Assembly (NCBI GenBank): GCA_963746885.1
Contig: CAVVDM010000014.1
Coordinates: 372,001 to 436,000 of the forward strand
Direction of reading: 5' to 3'
Length of the DNA: 64,000 nucleotides
Source of the DNA: DATARH01 sp963746885
Lineage (GTDB): Bacteria; Pseudomonadota; Alphaproteobacteria; ATCC43930; CGMCC-115725
Both the position numbers and the translations under genes were made by a program. This document shows, piece after piece, positions 20,184 to 29,554 of the stretch; within the stretch, counting starts at the first letter, position 1, and every line of letters starts with the position of its first letter. Below the pieces are notes generated by a model. It was not told the origin of the DNA. It did not search any database and saw only the letters and a list, made by a program, of their open reading frames with translations.

Positions 20184-21800
20184 ATGCTCGATGTGCCTGT
20201 TCTGATTGTCGGCGGCGGGCCGGTTGGTCTCACCGCCTCGATCCTGTTGTCGCAACAGGGCGTGCGCTCCTTGCTCGTCGAGCGCCATCCGGGCACGGCG
20301 ATCCTGCCGAAAGCCCGCGGCATCAACGCGCGAACGATGGAGATGTACCGCCAGACCGGCATCGAGCAGGTGATCCGCGACGCCGGCCTACCGACCGAGC
20401 GCACCGGCTTTATCGTGTGGACCGAGAGCCTCGCCGGCCGCGAGATCGAGCGCCGCGTGCCCGGACGCATGGCGCCGGCCAACCGCAACGTGTCGCCGAT
20501 GCTGAACTGCCTCTGCGCGCAGGACGATCTGGAGCCGGTGCTGCGCCGTTTCGCCGAGGCTCAGGCGCCGGCCGAATTGCGCTTCAACACCGAGATGACG
20601 GAATTTCGCCAGGACGCGGACGGCGTCACCGCCACGCTGACCGACCGGGTCGCCGGCGCGAAGACGGAGGTGCGTGCGCAATACCTGATCGCCGCCGACG
20701 GCGCCCAGAGCCGGGTCCGCCGCGTTGTCGCGACAGAAATGATCGGCCGGGAAGGCGTCTATGACAGCGTCAACATTCTGTTCAACGCCGATCTGCACCA
20801 GTGGGTGCAGGACCGCCCGGCGGCGCTCTATTTCGTCGAGCAGCCTGATCTGCGCGCGACCTTCCTGACGATCAACGCCCATGACCGCTGGAGTTTCCTG
20901 ATCCACAGCCTCAAGCAATACGGCTATGTTCCCGAGGATTTCACCGCCGAGCGCTGCGCCGCGCTGATCCGTCAGGGGGTCGGCAAGCCCGATCTGCCGG
21001 TCACGATCCTCGGCGTTAGCGCCTGGGAAGCCTCGGCGATCGTCGCGGACCGCTACCGCGACGGGCGACTGTTTCTCGCCGGCGACGCGGCGCACGAGAT
21101 GCCGCCGACCGGCGGCTTCGGCCTCAATACCGGCGTGCAGGACGTGCAAAACCTGGTGTGGAAGCTGGCCGCCGTGCTGAAAGGCCAGGCCGGCGCCACG
21201 CTGCTCGACACCTACCACCCCGAGCGCCAGCCGCTCGGGTTGCGGATCACCGAGGCCAGCCTGGAAAACTCCCTGTCGATGGGCCGCACCGCGCGGCAGG
21301 ACAGCGCCAAGCTGCCGCGGAGCGAGTTTCTTAACGAGCAGGGGCTGATTTTCGGTGCCTCGTACGACTCGGCCGCGGTGATCCCGGACGGGACGGCGCC
21401 GCCGGCGATCGCCGATCCGGTCACCCAATACGTGCCCTCGGCGCGGCCGGGCAGTCGGGCACCGCATGTCTGGCTCGAACGCAATGGCGAGCGCATCTCG
21501 ACGATCGATCTGTTCGGGACGTGCTTTGTGCTGCTGGCCGGGGCGAACGGCGCTGCCTGGCTTGACGCGGCGAGCCGCCTCGCATCGCCGGCGCGCCCCG
21601 AGCTTGTCGCGCATACGATCGGCGGCAGCGGCGCGCTGGCCGATCCGGAGGACGCGTGGTTGACGGCTTACGGTGTCGAGGCCGACGGCGCGGTGCTCGT
21701 CCGTCCCGACGGCTATGTCGGCTGGCGAGCCCGGACGCAGGCCGACGCGCCGCAGCGTGTCCTGCAACAGGTGCTCGACGGCATCCTCGGCCGCGCCTAG
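20184..21800 (+). CDS. FAD-dependent aromatic-ring-type monooxygenase
   Basis: A 538-residue group A flavoprotein monooxygenase resembling the PheA/TfdB/MhpA branch. GGGPVGL lies at residues 10-16, the DG motif AADGAQSRVR near 172, and the GDAAHEMPPTGGFGLNTG flavin-binding motif near 300. A C-terminal thioredoxin-like domain with an FVLLAG strand is typical of phenol-hydroxylase-like members. It probably hydroxylates a phenolic or related ring using NAD(P)H and O2. The substrate is unknown. A small flavoprotein gene follows after 15 bases, so the two may be co-transcribed. Confidence 0.83.
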   Translation: MLDVPVLIVGGGPVGLTASILLSQQGVRSLLVERHPGTAILPKARGINARTMEMYRQTGIEQVIRDAGLPTERTGFIVWTESLAGREIERRVPGRMAPANRNVSPMLNCLCAQDDLEPVLRRFAEAQAPAELRFNTEMTEFRQDADGVTATLTDRVAGAKTEVRAQYLIAADGAQSRVRRVVATEMIGREGVYDSVNILFNADLHQWVQDRPAALYFVEQPDLRATFLTINAHDRWSFLIHSLKQYGYVPEDFTAERCAALIRQGVGKPDLPVTILGVSAWEASAIVADRYRDGRLFLAGDAAHEMPPTGGFGLNTGVQDVQNLVWKLAAVLKGQAGATLLDTYHPERQPLGLRITEASLENSLSMGRTARQDSAKLPRSEFLNEQGLIFGASYDSAAVIPDGTAPPAIADPVTQYVPSARPGSRAPHVWLERNGERISTIDLFGTCFVLLAGANGAAWLDAASRLASPARPELVAHTIGGSGALADPEDAWLTAYGVEADGAVLVRPDGYVGWRARTQADAPQRVLQQVLDGILGRA

Positions 21801-21815
21801 CGGCAGGAATACGCG

Positions 21816-22361
21816 ATGAGCGCAAGTACTCTGGCCGATCGCGAAATTTTTGATATCGGCTACCTGGTACTCAGTGGCACGTCGACGGCGGCACGCTGTC
21901 CCGAACTGCTGCGCGAACTGGTCGGGCTCGGCTTGTCGCGCGTCATCGCGCTTCCGACGCCCAACGCTTCGCGGGTGATCGCGCCGCGCGACCTTGCGGA
22001 AGTGCCGGGCGCGCAGGTTGTCGAATTGTACTTCGATGTGGCGATCCGCCCGCGGCCGCCGCGGGGGGTGGTGCTGTTCGCGCCCTGCAGCTTCAACTCG
22101 CTCAACAAGCTGGCGCAGGGCATCGCCGACAACCTTGCCCTGTCGGTGGTTGCCGAGGCGATCGGGCGGGGTACGCCGGTGATCGTCGGCCCATCGCTGA
22201 ACGCGCCACTCCTCAACCACCCCGTTGCGCGCGCCTCGCTCGCGAGGCTGCCCGGCTGGGGCGTTACGATCGTGCCGCCCGTGGATGCAGGTGAGGGACC
22301 CCGCCTGGCCTCGACTGACGCGCTGATCGATGCCGTTCGGCCGCACGTACGGCGTGCTTAA
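21816..22361 (+). CDS. Small flavoprotein of the CoaC/UbiX-like fold
   Basis: A 181-residue protein with features of the FMN-binding flavoprotein family that includes phosphopantothenoylcysteine decarboxylase. APCSFNSLNKLAQGIADN resembles the APASANT...GIADNL motif, and a later VIVGPSLNAP segment takes the place of the PMN loop. It is probably cytoplasmic. Housekeeping CoaBC is normally fused and larger, so a separate role (partner decarboxylase or reductase of the upstream monooxygenase) is inferred. Its 3' end overlaps, in another frame, the start of a D-aminoacylase remnant. Confidence 0.65.
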   Translation: MSASTLADREIFDIGYLVLSGTSTAARCPELLRELVGLGLSRVIALPTPNASRVIAPRDLAEVPGAQVVELYFDVAIRPRPPRGVVLFAPCSFNSLNKLAQGIADNLALSVVAEAIGRGTPVIVGPSLNAPLLNHPVARASLARLPGWGVTIVPPVDAGEGPRLASTDALIDAVRPHVRRA

Positions 22362-22587
22362 CGGTCGCCACCCGCTCGATTTCTTCTTCGGTCTCGGCCT
22401 CGACGAGGACGTGCGCCGGCTGACCAGCCACCAGGCCGGGCTCTACGGCATCCCCGACCGCGACCATATCGCGGTCGGCGCCGGTGCCGACCTGTGATTG
22501 TTCGATCCCGCCACTGTCGGCATCTCGGCGCCGCGCCGGGTCAATGACCTGCCGGCCGGCGGCCCGCGCACATTGCGCGACCCGCGC
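22354..22587 (+). pseudogene. 3' remnant of a D-aminoacylase/N-acyl-D-amino acid deacylase
   Basis: In one frame this stretch encodes the typical C-terminal part of the family: VRRLTSHQAGLYGIPDRD, IAVGAGADL, then LFDPATVG and RRVNDLPAGGPR. An in-frame TGA at 22495-22497 interrupts the otherwise conserved ADLxLFDPATV strand. The metal-binding barrel is absent upstream and the usual C-terminal strands are lost downstream. This is a degraded fragment next to a peptide-binding protein gene, a pairing seen in D-amino-acid peptide utilisation loci. Confidence 0.65.
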
Positions 22588-22601
22588 GCCACCCGCCGCC
22601 G

Positions 22602-24221
22602 CTACTTGTCCAGCCAAACCGTTGCCAAATCCTGGTTGGCGAGGTGGCTCGGCCCGATCTTCCAGCCCTTGACGTAGGAGTGGTAGGGCACGATCCGATA
22701 CCACCAGACAAGAAACCCCTCATGGGCCTCGGTGTCGAGATTGTGCTTTTCAAATTCGTACATCAGGGCGTGCTGCTTCTGCGGGTCGGTCTCGTGCAGC
22801 ATCTTGTTGTAGATCGCGACCGCCTGCGGATCCTCAAACCCGCCGTAGCTTTCGGCCGAGGCCGATCCGGGCAATTCCTTTTGCACGTCGAGCGGCGGGT
22901 TGACGATGCCGTGCCCCGGCGCCTCGACCGAGACGTCGAAATTGCCAGTGCGCAGGGCCTCGTACCACGGGCCGCTCGGCACGACGCGCTGGGTGACGTG
23001 CAGCCCGATCTTGCTCCACTGATCGATCAGCCAGGCACCGATATATTTGTAGGGCTGGTCGACGTTGCGGTTCAGCAATTCGAAGCTGATGCCTTCGGCC
23101 CCGGCCTCCTTCAGCAGCCGCCGCGCCTCGGCGCGCGATTTCTCGATGTCGGGCCAGTACCCGGCGATTTTTTGCAGCTCCTCCTTGGTCGGCGCCAGCG
23201 GCGATTCCGGGAAGACAAAGGTGCCGACCGTTTTGACGATCGCGATCTTGGACAACGCTTCGGCGCCGTGCCAGCGGTCGATCGCCAGGGTGAGGGCGCG
23301 ACGTACCCGTGCATCGTCGAAGGGTTTCCGCCTGTGATTGGGCGTGAACGACGAGCCGACATTCCAATCGCTGGTGGCGATCGTGACCTTGTCGCCGAGC
23401 GCCTTCTTGATTTCCTCGACCGCTGAGGGCGGCATGCCGCGAAATTCCATCGCAGCCCGGTCGCTGCGGATCGCGTCGACCCGGGTCGCCTGCTTGGGCG
23501 CAAAAATGCCGACGAACCCGTCGAGATAGGGCAGACCCTTGATGTAGTAATCGGGATTGCGCACCCCCTTGATCGACTGGCCGGTCTCGTAGCCGGCAAA
23601 CTTGAACGGCCCGGACCCCATGATGTTCTTTTCGTACCAGTGGGGATCCTTATCGATGATCTTCTTCTCGTAGATAAAGGCGAAGGGGTCGGCAAGCGCC
23701 GGCAAGAAGGCCGTCGTCGCGAACTTGAGGTGAAACACCACACTCGACGGATCGGCCGCCTCCACCTTGTCGACCATCAGGAAATAGCCCTGGCGCGGGC
23801 TGATGACGCCTTTCGGGGGGAAGATGATCTCGTTCCAGCTGGCGGCCACGTCGGCGGCGGTCAGCGCTGAGCCGTCGTCAAATTTGACGTCCGGACGGAT
23901 CTTGAAGGTGTAGGTCTTGCCCCCATCGGTCGGTTGCGGCATCGCCACACACAGATCGCACACGAAAATGCCGGATGACGGGTCTTCCGGGTTGACCCGG
24001 ATCAGCGTGCTGTAGAACGGCGCCACCGCGTGGATCGTGGCATAGGTGCTCTCGCGGTGACCGTCAAAACTCGGCGGCGCATCGGCCGGGATCATGTAGG
24101 TCAGCGTGCCGCCGCGTTTGGGGGCGTCGGCGGCGGCGGCGGGCATCGTCGCGGCGACCAGCGCCACCGCCGCGACAGCGGCGGGGGCGACCCACCAACG
24201 CATGCGTGATGTGATTCTCAA
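22602..24221 (-). CDS. Peptide-type ABC transporter substrate-binding protein (family 5)
   Basis: Periplasmic solute-binding protein of the DppA/OppA/NikA family, about 539 residues. The signal peptide has RITSRMRWW followed by a hydrophobic run and cleavage near AAAADAP. Family landmarks include VKFDDGSALTAADVAASW and MGSGPFKF. The TTG at 24221 was chosen because GGGAG lies seven bases upstream. An ATG six codons later (24203) lacks a good ribosome site. There is no dedicated permease beside it. It follows livF on the same strand after 195 bases in which no clear element is seen. The ligand is unknown. Confidence 0.85.
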   Translation of the reverse strand: MRITSRMRWWVAPAAVAAVALVAATMPAAAADAPKRGGTLTYMIPADAPPSFDGHRESTYATIHAVAPFYSTLIRVNPEDPSSGIFVCDLCVAMPQPTDGGKTYTFKIRPDVKFDDGSALTAADVAASWNEIIFPPKGVISPRQGYFLMVDKVEAADPSSVVFHLKFATTAFLPALADPFAFIYEKKIIDKDPHWYEKNIMGSGPFKFAGYETGQSIKGVRNPDYYIKGLPYLDGFVGIFAPKQATRVDAIRSDRAAMEFRGMPPSAVEEIKKALGDKVTIATSDWNVGSSFTPNHRRKPFDDARVRRALTLAIDRWHGAEALSKIAIVKTVGTFVFPESPLAPTKEELQKIAGYWPDIEKSRAEARRLLKEAGAEGISFELLNRNVDQPYKYIGAWLIDQWSKIGLHVTQRVVPSGPWYEALRTGNFDVSVEAPGHGIVNPPLDVQKELPGSASAESYGGFEDPQAVAIYNKMLHETDPQKQHALMYEFEKHNLDTEAHEGFLVWWYRIVPYHSYVKGWKIGPSHLANQDLATVWLDK

Positions 24222-24416
24222 CGTCGATCTCCCAAAGGGACCCGGGGCCCGTCGCGGCACGCAGTTGAGGCCGCTTCGGCTCCGCCCTCGCGGCTCGGCC
24301 CGATGCCGGTCAATTACCTGTCGCCGGCCGGCAACGAGTAACATGCTTCCCCGGGCCGGTGCCGCGCGATTGGTGCAAGGCCGTCATTCGGCCACTTCTG
24401 CGGTCGAGAACAGTGG

Positions 24417-25124
24417 CTAGAGAGCCATGAGGCGATCGCGCAGCGCCACGTCGTCGCGCAACTCGGCGGCCGGGCCGGTATGGCGGATGCTGCCCTTTTC
24501 GAGGACATAAACGCGGTCGGCGAGCGCCAGCGAGAAATCGACGCCCTGCTCGGCCAGCAGGATCGTCAACCCCTGTTCTTTCAAGGCGCGGATGTTGGCG
24601 AGCAATGCCTCGACGACGAGCGGCGCCAGACCCTCCGACGGCTCGTCGAGCAGCAGCAGCTCGGGGTTGCCCATCAGGGTGCGCGCGATCGTCAGCATCT
24701 GCTGCTCGCCGCCCGACAGAAAGCCGCCCGGCCGATTGCGCAGCTCGCGCAATTTGGGAAACAGCTCATAGACCGCATCGAGACCCCATTTCCCGCGCCG
24801 GTGCGCCGCGCGCGCCGCGACATCGAGGTTTTCCCATACCGTCAGCTCGGCGAAGACGCGGCGGTCCTCGGGCACGAAGCCGATGCCGGCGCGCGCCACA
24901 AGGTGCGGCGACCAGCCGGCGATATCGGTGCCCTTCCACACGACGCGCCCGCTGGTGGGCCGCAACAGGCCCATCACCGAGCGGATCGTCGTCGTCTTGC
25001 CCACGCCGTTGCGGCCCAACAGGCAGACACACTCGCCGGCGGCAACCTCGAGCGAGATGCCGAACAGCACCCGGCTCAGCCCGTAAGCGGCGTGCAGGTC
25101 GTTGATCTCAAGCAACGCGGCCAT
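24417..25124 (-). CDS. livF: Branched-chain amino acid-type ABC transporter ATPase LivF
   Basis: A 235-residue ATPase of the LivF subfamily that powers amino acid, or related acid, uptake from the cytoplasmic face. Walker A is GRNGVGKTT (37-45), the signature is LSGGEQQ, and Walker B is LLLLDEPSEG. The LivF-typical FVPEDRRVFAELTV is present. Its ATG overlaps the livG stop by one base. It is the last gene of livK-H-M-G-F. Confidence 0.92.
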   Translation of the reverse strand: MAALLEINDLHAAYGLSRVLFGISLEVAAGECVCLLGRNGVGKTTTIRSVMGLLRPTSGRVVWKGTDIAGWSPHLVARAGIGFVPEDRRVFAELTVWENLDVAARAAHRRGKWGLDAVYELFPKLRELRNRPGGFLSGGEQQMLTIARTLMGNPELLLLDEPSEGLAPLVVEALLANIRALKEQGLTILLAEQGVDFSLALADRVYVLEKGSIRHTGPAAELRDDVALRDRLMAL

Positions 25125-25870
25125 CAGGCGTGGCCGGCGCCGTGGCCGAGATAAACCCGGCGCACCTCGGGGTCGTTGCGCACCTCCTCGGGCGTGCCGT
25201 CGGCGATCAGGTGGCCCTGGTGCAACACCGCGATCTTCTGGGCGATCCCGAACACGACCTCCATGTCGTGCTCGGTAAACAGCAGGGTCAGCGCGCGCTC
25301 GCCCGCGATGCGCTCCAGCAGGCGGATCGTCTCATGCGTCTCGCTTGCCGACATGCCGGCAGTCGGCTCGTCGAGCAACAGCACCTGCGGATCGCTGGCC
25401 AGCGCGAGGCCGAGCTCGAGCTGTTTCTGGTTGCCGTAGCTGAGCGTGCCGCCGAGCACCTGGCCCTGGTCGCGCAGCCCGATCGAGACGAGCAGCGCCT
25501 CGACCTCATCGCGGTAGAACAACTCCGAGCGCGACCAGAAATTGCCACCGCGGCCGCGGTGCACCAGAAACGCCGCTTGCAGGTTTTCGAACACAGAGAG
25601 CTTCGGGAAGATGTTGGTGCGCTGGAATGAGCGCCCGAGTCCCATGCGGCAGATCGCATGCGGTGGGATGCCGGTGATGTCGCGTCCGTCGAGCAACACC
25701 CGGCCGCTGTCGGGCCGCAAATGGCCGGTGATGAGATTGAACAGAGTCGACTTGCCGGCGCCGTTCGGGCCGATTACGGCGGCGATCTGGCGGGTCTCGA
25801 CCCGCAGGCTGACCTCGCCGACGGCGCGGAAGCCGGCAAACGACTTGGACAGGCTGAAGACCTCAAGCAT
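25124..25870 (-). CDS. livG: Branched-chain amino acid-type ABC transporter ATPase LivG
   Basis: A 248-residue ATPase partner of LivF. Walker A is GPNGAGKST (34-42), the signature region is LSYGNQKQLELG, Walker B is VLLLDEPTAG, and the LivG-type switch region is LLFTEHDMEVVFG. The start overlaps the end of livM by eight bases, which implies coupled translation. Confidence 0.92.
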   Translation of the reverse strand: MLEVFSLSKSFAGFRAVGEVSLRVETRQIAAVIGPNGAGKSTLFNLITGHLRPDSGRVLLDGRDITGIPPHAICRMGLGRSFQRTNIFPKLSVFENLQAAFLVHRGRGGNFWSRSELFYRDEVEALLVSIGLRDQGQVLGGTLSYGNQKQLELGLALASDPQVLLLDEPTAGMSASETHETIRLLERIAGERALTLLFTEHDMEVVFGIAQKIAVLHQGHLIADGTPEEVRNDPEVRRVYLGHGAGHA

Positions 25871-26873
25871 TGCGCAGCTTCTTGACGCGCGTCAGCAGCG
25901 CATCGAGCGCGCCCATAATGCCGCCGGGAAAGGCGAACAGCAGCACGATCAGGATCGTGCCCAGCACCACCGGCCAATACTGGGTGTAGTCGGTGATCTG
26001 CTGGTTGAGCAGGGTCAGCACCAGCGCGCCGACCGCCGGGCCCCAGAAATGGTTCATGCCGCCGAGGATGGTCATGATCATCACGTCGGCCGATTTCGAC
26101 CAGAACACGTAATCGGCAAAGACGCCGCGGTTGAAGATGCCGAACAGGGCGCCCGCGAACCCGGCAAAGGCGCCGGCGATCGTGAAGGCGGCGAGTTCGT
26201 AGGCGCGGACGTTGACGCCGACAAAGGCGGCGCGCTCCGGGTTCTCGCGGATCGTCGTCAATACCCGACCGAACGGCGAGCCGGTCAGCCGTCGCAATGC
26301 CGCGATACACAGCATCACCAGCGCCAGCGTCACCAGATAGAACTGTCCGCCGATGCGCAGATCCTGGACGAAAGGGATCGCCGACATCCACCCGAGATCG
26401 GGGAACGGCACGTCAGGCAATCCGGTGTCGCCGCCGGTTACCGCGTTCCACTTGAAGCACACCGCCCAGACGATCTGCGAGAACGCCAGGGTCAACATCG
26501 CGAAATAGATCTGGCTCAGCTTGACGCAGAAATAGCCGAACACCAGGGCAAACCCAGCGGCTCCGAGCCCGGCGGCCGGAAAGGCGATCAGGAACGACAC
26601 GCCGTAGGTCTTCATCAGGATGCCGCAGACATAGGCGCCGATGCCGAAATAGGCGACGTGGCCGAACGAGACGAGCCCGGTGGTGCCAAGTAACAGGTTG
26701 AGGCTCAGCGCAAACAGCGCGTAGATCGCGATCTGGTTCGCCAGAAACGTCTCGTAACGCGAGCCGAGCCACGGCACCGACGCCGCGATCAGAAACACGA
26801 TCAGCGCCCACGGGATCTGCCGGCGCGCGGCGCGCGCGCCGACCCCGACGATCCGGTCCACCCGCTCGCTCAT
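25863..26873 (-). CDS. livM: Branched-chain amino acid-type ABC permease LivM
   Basis: Inner-membrane permease of 336 residues with about ten hydrophobic helices and LivM landmarks (GLVSFGHVAYFGIGAY, ENPERAAFVGVNV, GGMNHFWGPAVGA). The ATG at 26873 sits nine bases after GAGG and seven bases after the livH stop. An in-frame ATG nine codons earlier would overlap livH and lacks a better ribosome site. Confidence 0.92.
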   Translation of the reverse strand: MSERVDRIVGVGARAARRQIPWALIVFLIAASVPWLGSRYETFLANQIAIYALFALSLNLLLGTTGLVSFGHVAYFGIGAYVCGILMKTYGVSFLIAFPAAGLGAAGFALVFGYFCVKLSQIYFAMLTLAFSQIVWAVCFKWNAVTGGDTGLPDVPFPDLGWMSAIPFVQDLRIGGQFYLVTLALVMLCIAALRRLTGSPFGRVLTTIRENPERAAFVGVNVRAYELAAFTIAGAFAGFAGALFGIFNRGVFADYVFWSKSADVMIMTILGGMNHFWGPAVGALVLTLLNQQITDYTQYWPVVLGTILIVLLFAFPGGIMGALDALLTRVKKLRNA

Positions 26874-26880
26874 GGCCGCC

Positions 26881-27765
26881 TCATCGCAGTGGCCGGCCAA
26901 ACAGGCCCCAGGGCCGCACGATCAGGATCACCGCCATCAGCGCGAAGACCGAGAACAGCGAAAATCCGGGGAAGATCAGAATGCCGAACGCAAGCACCTG
27001 GCCGTAGATCACCGAGCCCCAGAATGTGCCCCAGAACGAGCCGAGCCCGCCGATCACCACGACGATGAATGCCTGCACGATGATCTCGACATCCATGCCC
27101 GGCACGATGCCCTGAATCGGGGTGACGAGGGCGCCCGACAATCCGGCGAGAAATGTGCTGAGTGCGAACATGCCGGTATAGAGCCATCCGACATTGGCGC
27201 CGAGCGCGTCGAGCATCTCGCGATCGAGCGCCGCGGCGCGCACCATCCGGCCCATCGGCGTGCGGCTCAGCATCAGCCACACCGAAACGGCGATCAGCGG
27301 GCCGATACCCATGATGAACAGGCTGTAGAGCGGCACGGTCGTGCCGAACAGTTGGATCGCGCCGGCAAGCACCGGCGGCCCCGACACCGACAGCTGCTGG
27401 GTGCCCCAGATGTATTTGGCGGCATCGCCCAGGATCAACACGAGACCATAGGTAAAAAGCAGCTGGTAGAGCTCTTCGCGGCCGTAAAGATGTCGCAGCA
27501 GCAGCCGCTCGACGATCGCGCCGAGCAGCGCCATCACGCAAGCGGCCGCCAGCACGGCCGGCCAGAACACCCCGGGCAAAGACGGGTGCAGCCATTGCAC
27601 CATCTGCCAGGCGAAATAAGCACCGAGCATGTAAAAGGAGCCATGCGCGAAGTTCAAAACCCGCAAGACGCCGAAGATCAGCGACAGCCCTGAGGCGATC
27701 AGGAACAGAAACATCGCCGTGGTCAACCCGGCCATGAACTGGCTGAACAGAAAAGTGGGGGCCAT
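26881..27765 (-). CDS. livH: Branched-chain amino acid-type ABC permease LivH
   Basis: A 294-residue inner-membrane permease with eight or so helices and the LivH landmarks LRVLNFAHGSFYMLGAY and VVVIGGLGSFWGTFWGS. It is the second gene of the liv operon, separated from livK by 124 bases that hold a perfect 15-base hairpin. Confidence 0.92.
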   Translation of the reverse strand: MAPTFLFSQFMAGLTTAMFLFLIASGLSLIFGVLRVLNFAHGSFYMLGAYFAWQMVQWLHPSLPGVFWPAVLAAACVMALLGAIVERLLLRHLYGREELYQLLFTYGLVLILGDAAKYIWGTQQLSVSGPPVLAGAIQLFGTTVPLYSLFIMGIGPLIAVSVWLMLSRTPMGRMVRAAALDREMLDALGANVGWLYTGMFALSTFLAGLSGALVTPIQGIVPGMDVEIIVQAFIVVVIGGLGSFWGTFWGSVIYGQVLAFGILIFPGFSLFSVFALMAVILIVRPWGLFGRPLR

Positions 27766-27786
27766 CGGACGGGCTCAAGCCTCTGA

Positions 27787-27818
27787 TAAATCATCCCGGC
27801 CAAGGCCGGGATGATTTA
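27787..27818 (-). repeat. Perfect 15-bp inverted repeat between livK and livH
   Basis: TAAATCATCCCGGCC and its exact complement flank AA. In the transcript, the stem lies after the livK stop and before livH. Such stems commonly stabilise the highly expressed binding-protein message or partly terminate transcription. The CCCGGCC core is also the type of sequence found in dispersed palindromic repeats of alphaproteobacteria. Confidence 0.6.
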
Positions 27819-27889
27819 CTGGTGCAAGCAACGCGCGGCGGCAACGCGCCGGGTGCGGCATCGTCACGCCCGAGACGGGAAAGCGGGCA

Positions 27890-29089
27890 TCAGTTGGTCG
27901 GCATCCCCGGGTTGATGAAGGTCGCGTCCTTCATCACCGCGAACGGGTAGGAAGTGTCCTTGACCATCTCGCCCCAGAACTCGCCCATCTCGGTCTCATG
28001 CGTCTTGGCGTGGATCGTGCGCGGGCCGACCGGCGTCTCGAACGTCAACCCGAGCAGGGCCTTGGACACCTTGTCCGAGTTGGTGCTGCCGGCCTTCTTG
28101 ATCGCATCGGAAAGGGCGACGATCGCACTGTAGCCCTGGATCGCCCAGCCCGATCCGTATTTTGCCTTCATCGCTTCTTCGAGGTGCTTGATGAAAACCT
28201 TGTGCGCCGCCGGCTCGCCCGGATATGGCAGCACGGGGTCATAGGTGGCGGACCAGATGCCGAGCGGGTAATCGGGCCCCAATGCCTGCGCCTCGTCAAC
28301 CGTGCCGACCTCGCCGCCATCGACAAGCCGGTTGTCGATCGCCTTGAAATAGCCGAGCGGCGCCGCCTCTTTCGCGAAGGTGACAAAGTCGCCGCCGAAC
28401 ACGTCGCAATAGACGGCGTCGGGCTTTTTGCTCAGCTGCGCGGTGATGAACGCGGTAAAGTCCGACTGGCCCAGCTTCGGCCATTGCTGATCGACGATCT
28501 CGATGTCGGGGCGCAACTTCTTGATGTGCGCGATAAACGCCGCTACCGCGTCGCGGCCATAGGCGTAGTCAGGAGCAATCGTCGCGACGCGCTTGACGTT
28601 CTTCCATTTGGCCATGATCAGCGCCCCGGAGTGGCCCTCGATCTCGGTATTGGAGGCGATGCGCACGATATAGGGGTGCAGGTATTCCGGCGCGGTCAGC
28701 TTTACCGTCTTCGCCACCGGCGCGACGAAGACGATCTTGTTCTCCTTGGCGATCGTCGACACCGCCGGCGCCTCGGCCGAGGTCAGGGTGCCGGAGAGGA
28801 AATCGACGCCATTCTTGATGATCAGCTCGCGCGCCAGGCGCACCGCCTCGTCCGGGCTCGCCTTGCTGTCGCGCGGCAGCAGCTCGAGCTTGCGGCCGAG
28901 CACGCCGCCCTTGGCGTTGATGTCGGCGACTGCGATTTCGGCGCCCTTCAGCACCGGCACGCCATAGACCGAGGCCGGGCCAGACAGCGGTATCGGAAAA
29001 CCGATCTTGATCGTATCCGCCGCGCTGGCGGCCAGCGGCCACAGCACGACGGCCGCCCAAAGGAGCGCCAGAGAATGGCGAAAGCGCAT
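27890..29089 (-). CDS. livK: Branched-chain amino acid-type ABC substrate-binding protein LivK
   Basis: Periplasmic binding protein of 399 residues. The Sec signal begins MRFRHSLALLWAAVV with cleavage near ASAADTI. The mature protein carries the Peripla_BP_6 lead IKIGFPIPLSGPASVYG. The ATG at 29089 follows GGGAGGAAACAG, a good ribosome site; an ATG ten codons earlier would put charged residues before the signal. The ligand may be an amino acid, amide or aromatic acid. Confidence 0.88.
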   Translation of the reverse strand: MRFRHSLALLWAAVVLWPLAASAADTIKIGFPIPLSGPASVYGVPVLKGAEIAVADINAKGGVLGRKLELLPRDSKASPDEAVRLARELIIKNGVDFLSGTLTSAEAPAVSTIAKENKIVFVAPVAKTVKLTAPEYLHPYIVRIASNTEIEGHSGALIMAKWKNVKRVATIAPDYAYGRDAVAAFIAHIKKLRPDIEIVDQQWPKLGQSDFTAFITAQLSKKPDAVYCDVFGGDFVTFAKEAAPLGYFKAIDNRLVDGGEVGTVDEAQALGPDYPLGIWSATYDPVLPYPGEPAAHKVFIKHLEEAMKAKYGSGWAIQGYSAIVALSDAIKKAGSTNSDKVSKALLGLTFETPVGPRTIHAKTHETEMGEFWGEMVKDTSYPFAVMKDATFINPGMPTN

Positions 29090-29178
29090 CTGTTTCCTCC
29101 CAAGCCCTTTTCCCGACATTCCCCGATGCCGGCATTGACCGCACCATCGTCCCGCGTTTGGGTCGGCGACGCAAGGAG

Positions 29179-29520
29179 GTCCGCCCGTGCTTCACCGCGC
29201 AGATTCACGAGGGCCTGCTCGACGGCCGGCTGGACCTCGGGGTGCTCTTGTACGAGGCGACGACCTGTGGGTCGGTCATGGCGCCGCCGATGCATACCGG
29301 GCTGCAGGCGATCAAGATCGCCGCGCTCGGCTTTGTCATTCCGTTCGCCTTCGCGTTCCACCCGTTGCTGACGTTCCAAGGCAATGCACGCTATTTTCCG
29401 CTGTCGGCCGCGCTGGCCACCGTGAGCGTCATCGGCATCGCCGCCGGCATGGCTGGCTACTTGCGCAGCCCGTTGCGAATGCCGGAGCGCGTAGTCATCG
29501 TGTTCGGCCCTGGCCGTGCC
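29179..29520 (+). pseudogene. Mosaic remnant: LysR-like fragment joined to the tail of a TRAP permease
   Basis: One open frame first reads IHEGLLDGRLDLGVLLYEA, which looks like a piece of a LysR effector domain. From about 29270 it switches to MHTGLQAIKIAALGFVIPF, hydrophobic helices and LRSPLRMPERV, the typical end of a fused TRAP transporter permease. Neither part is complete and no start is seen. The rest of the 29090-29554 interval holds only upstream regions of livK and the dioxygenase. This looks like a deletion junction between two former genes. Confidence 0.5.
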
Positions 29521-29554
29521 GGTCGACAAGAGATTCAACCGAGGAGCTATCGCG

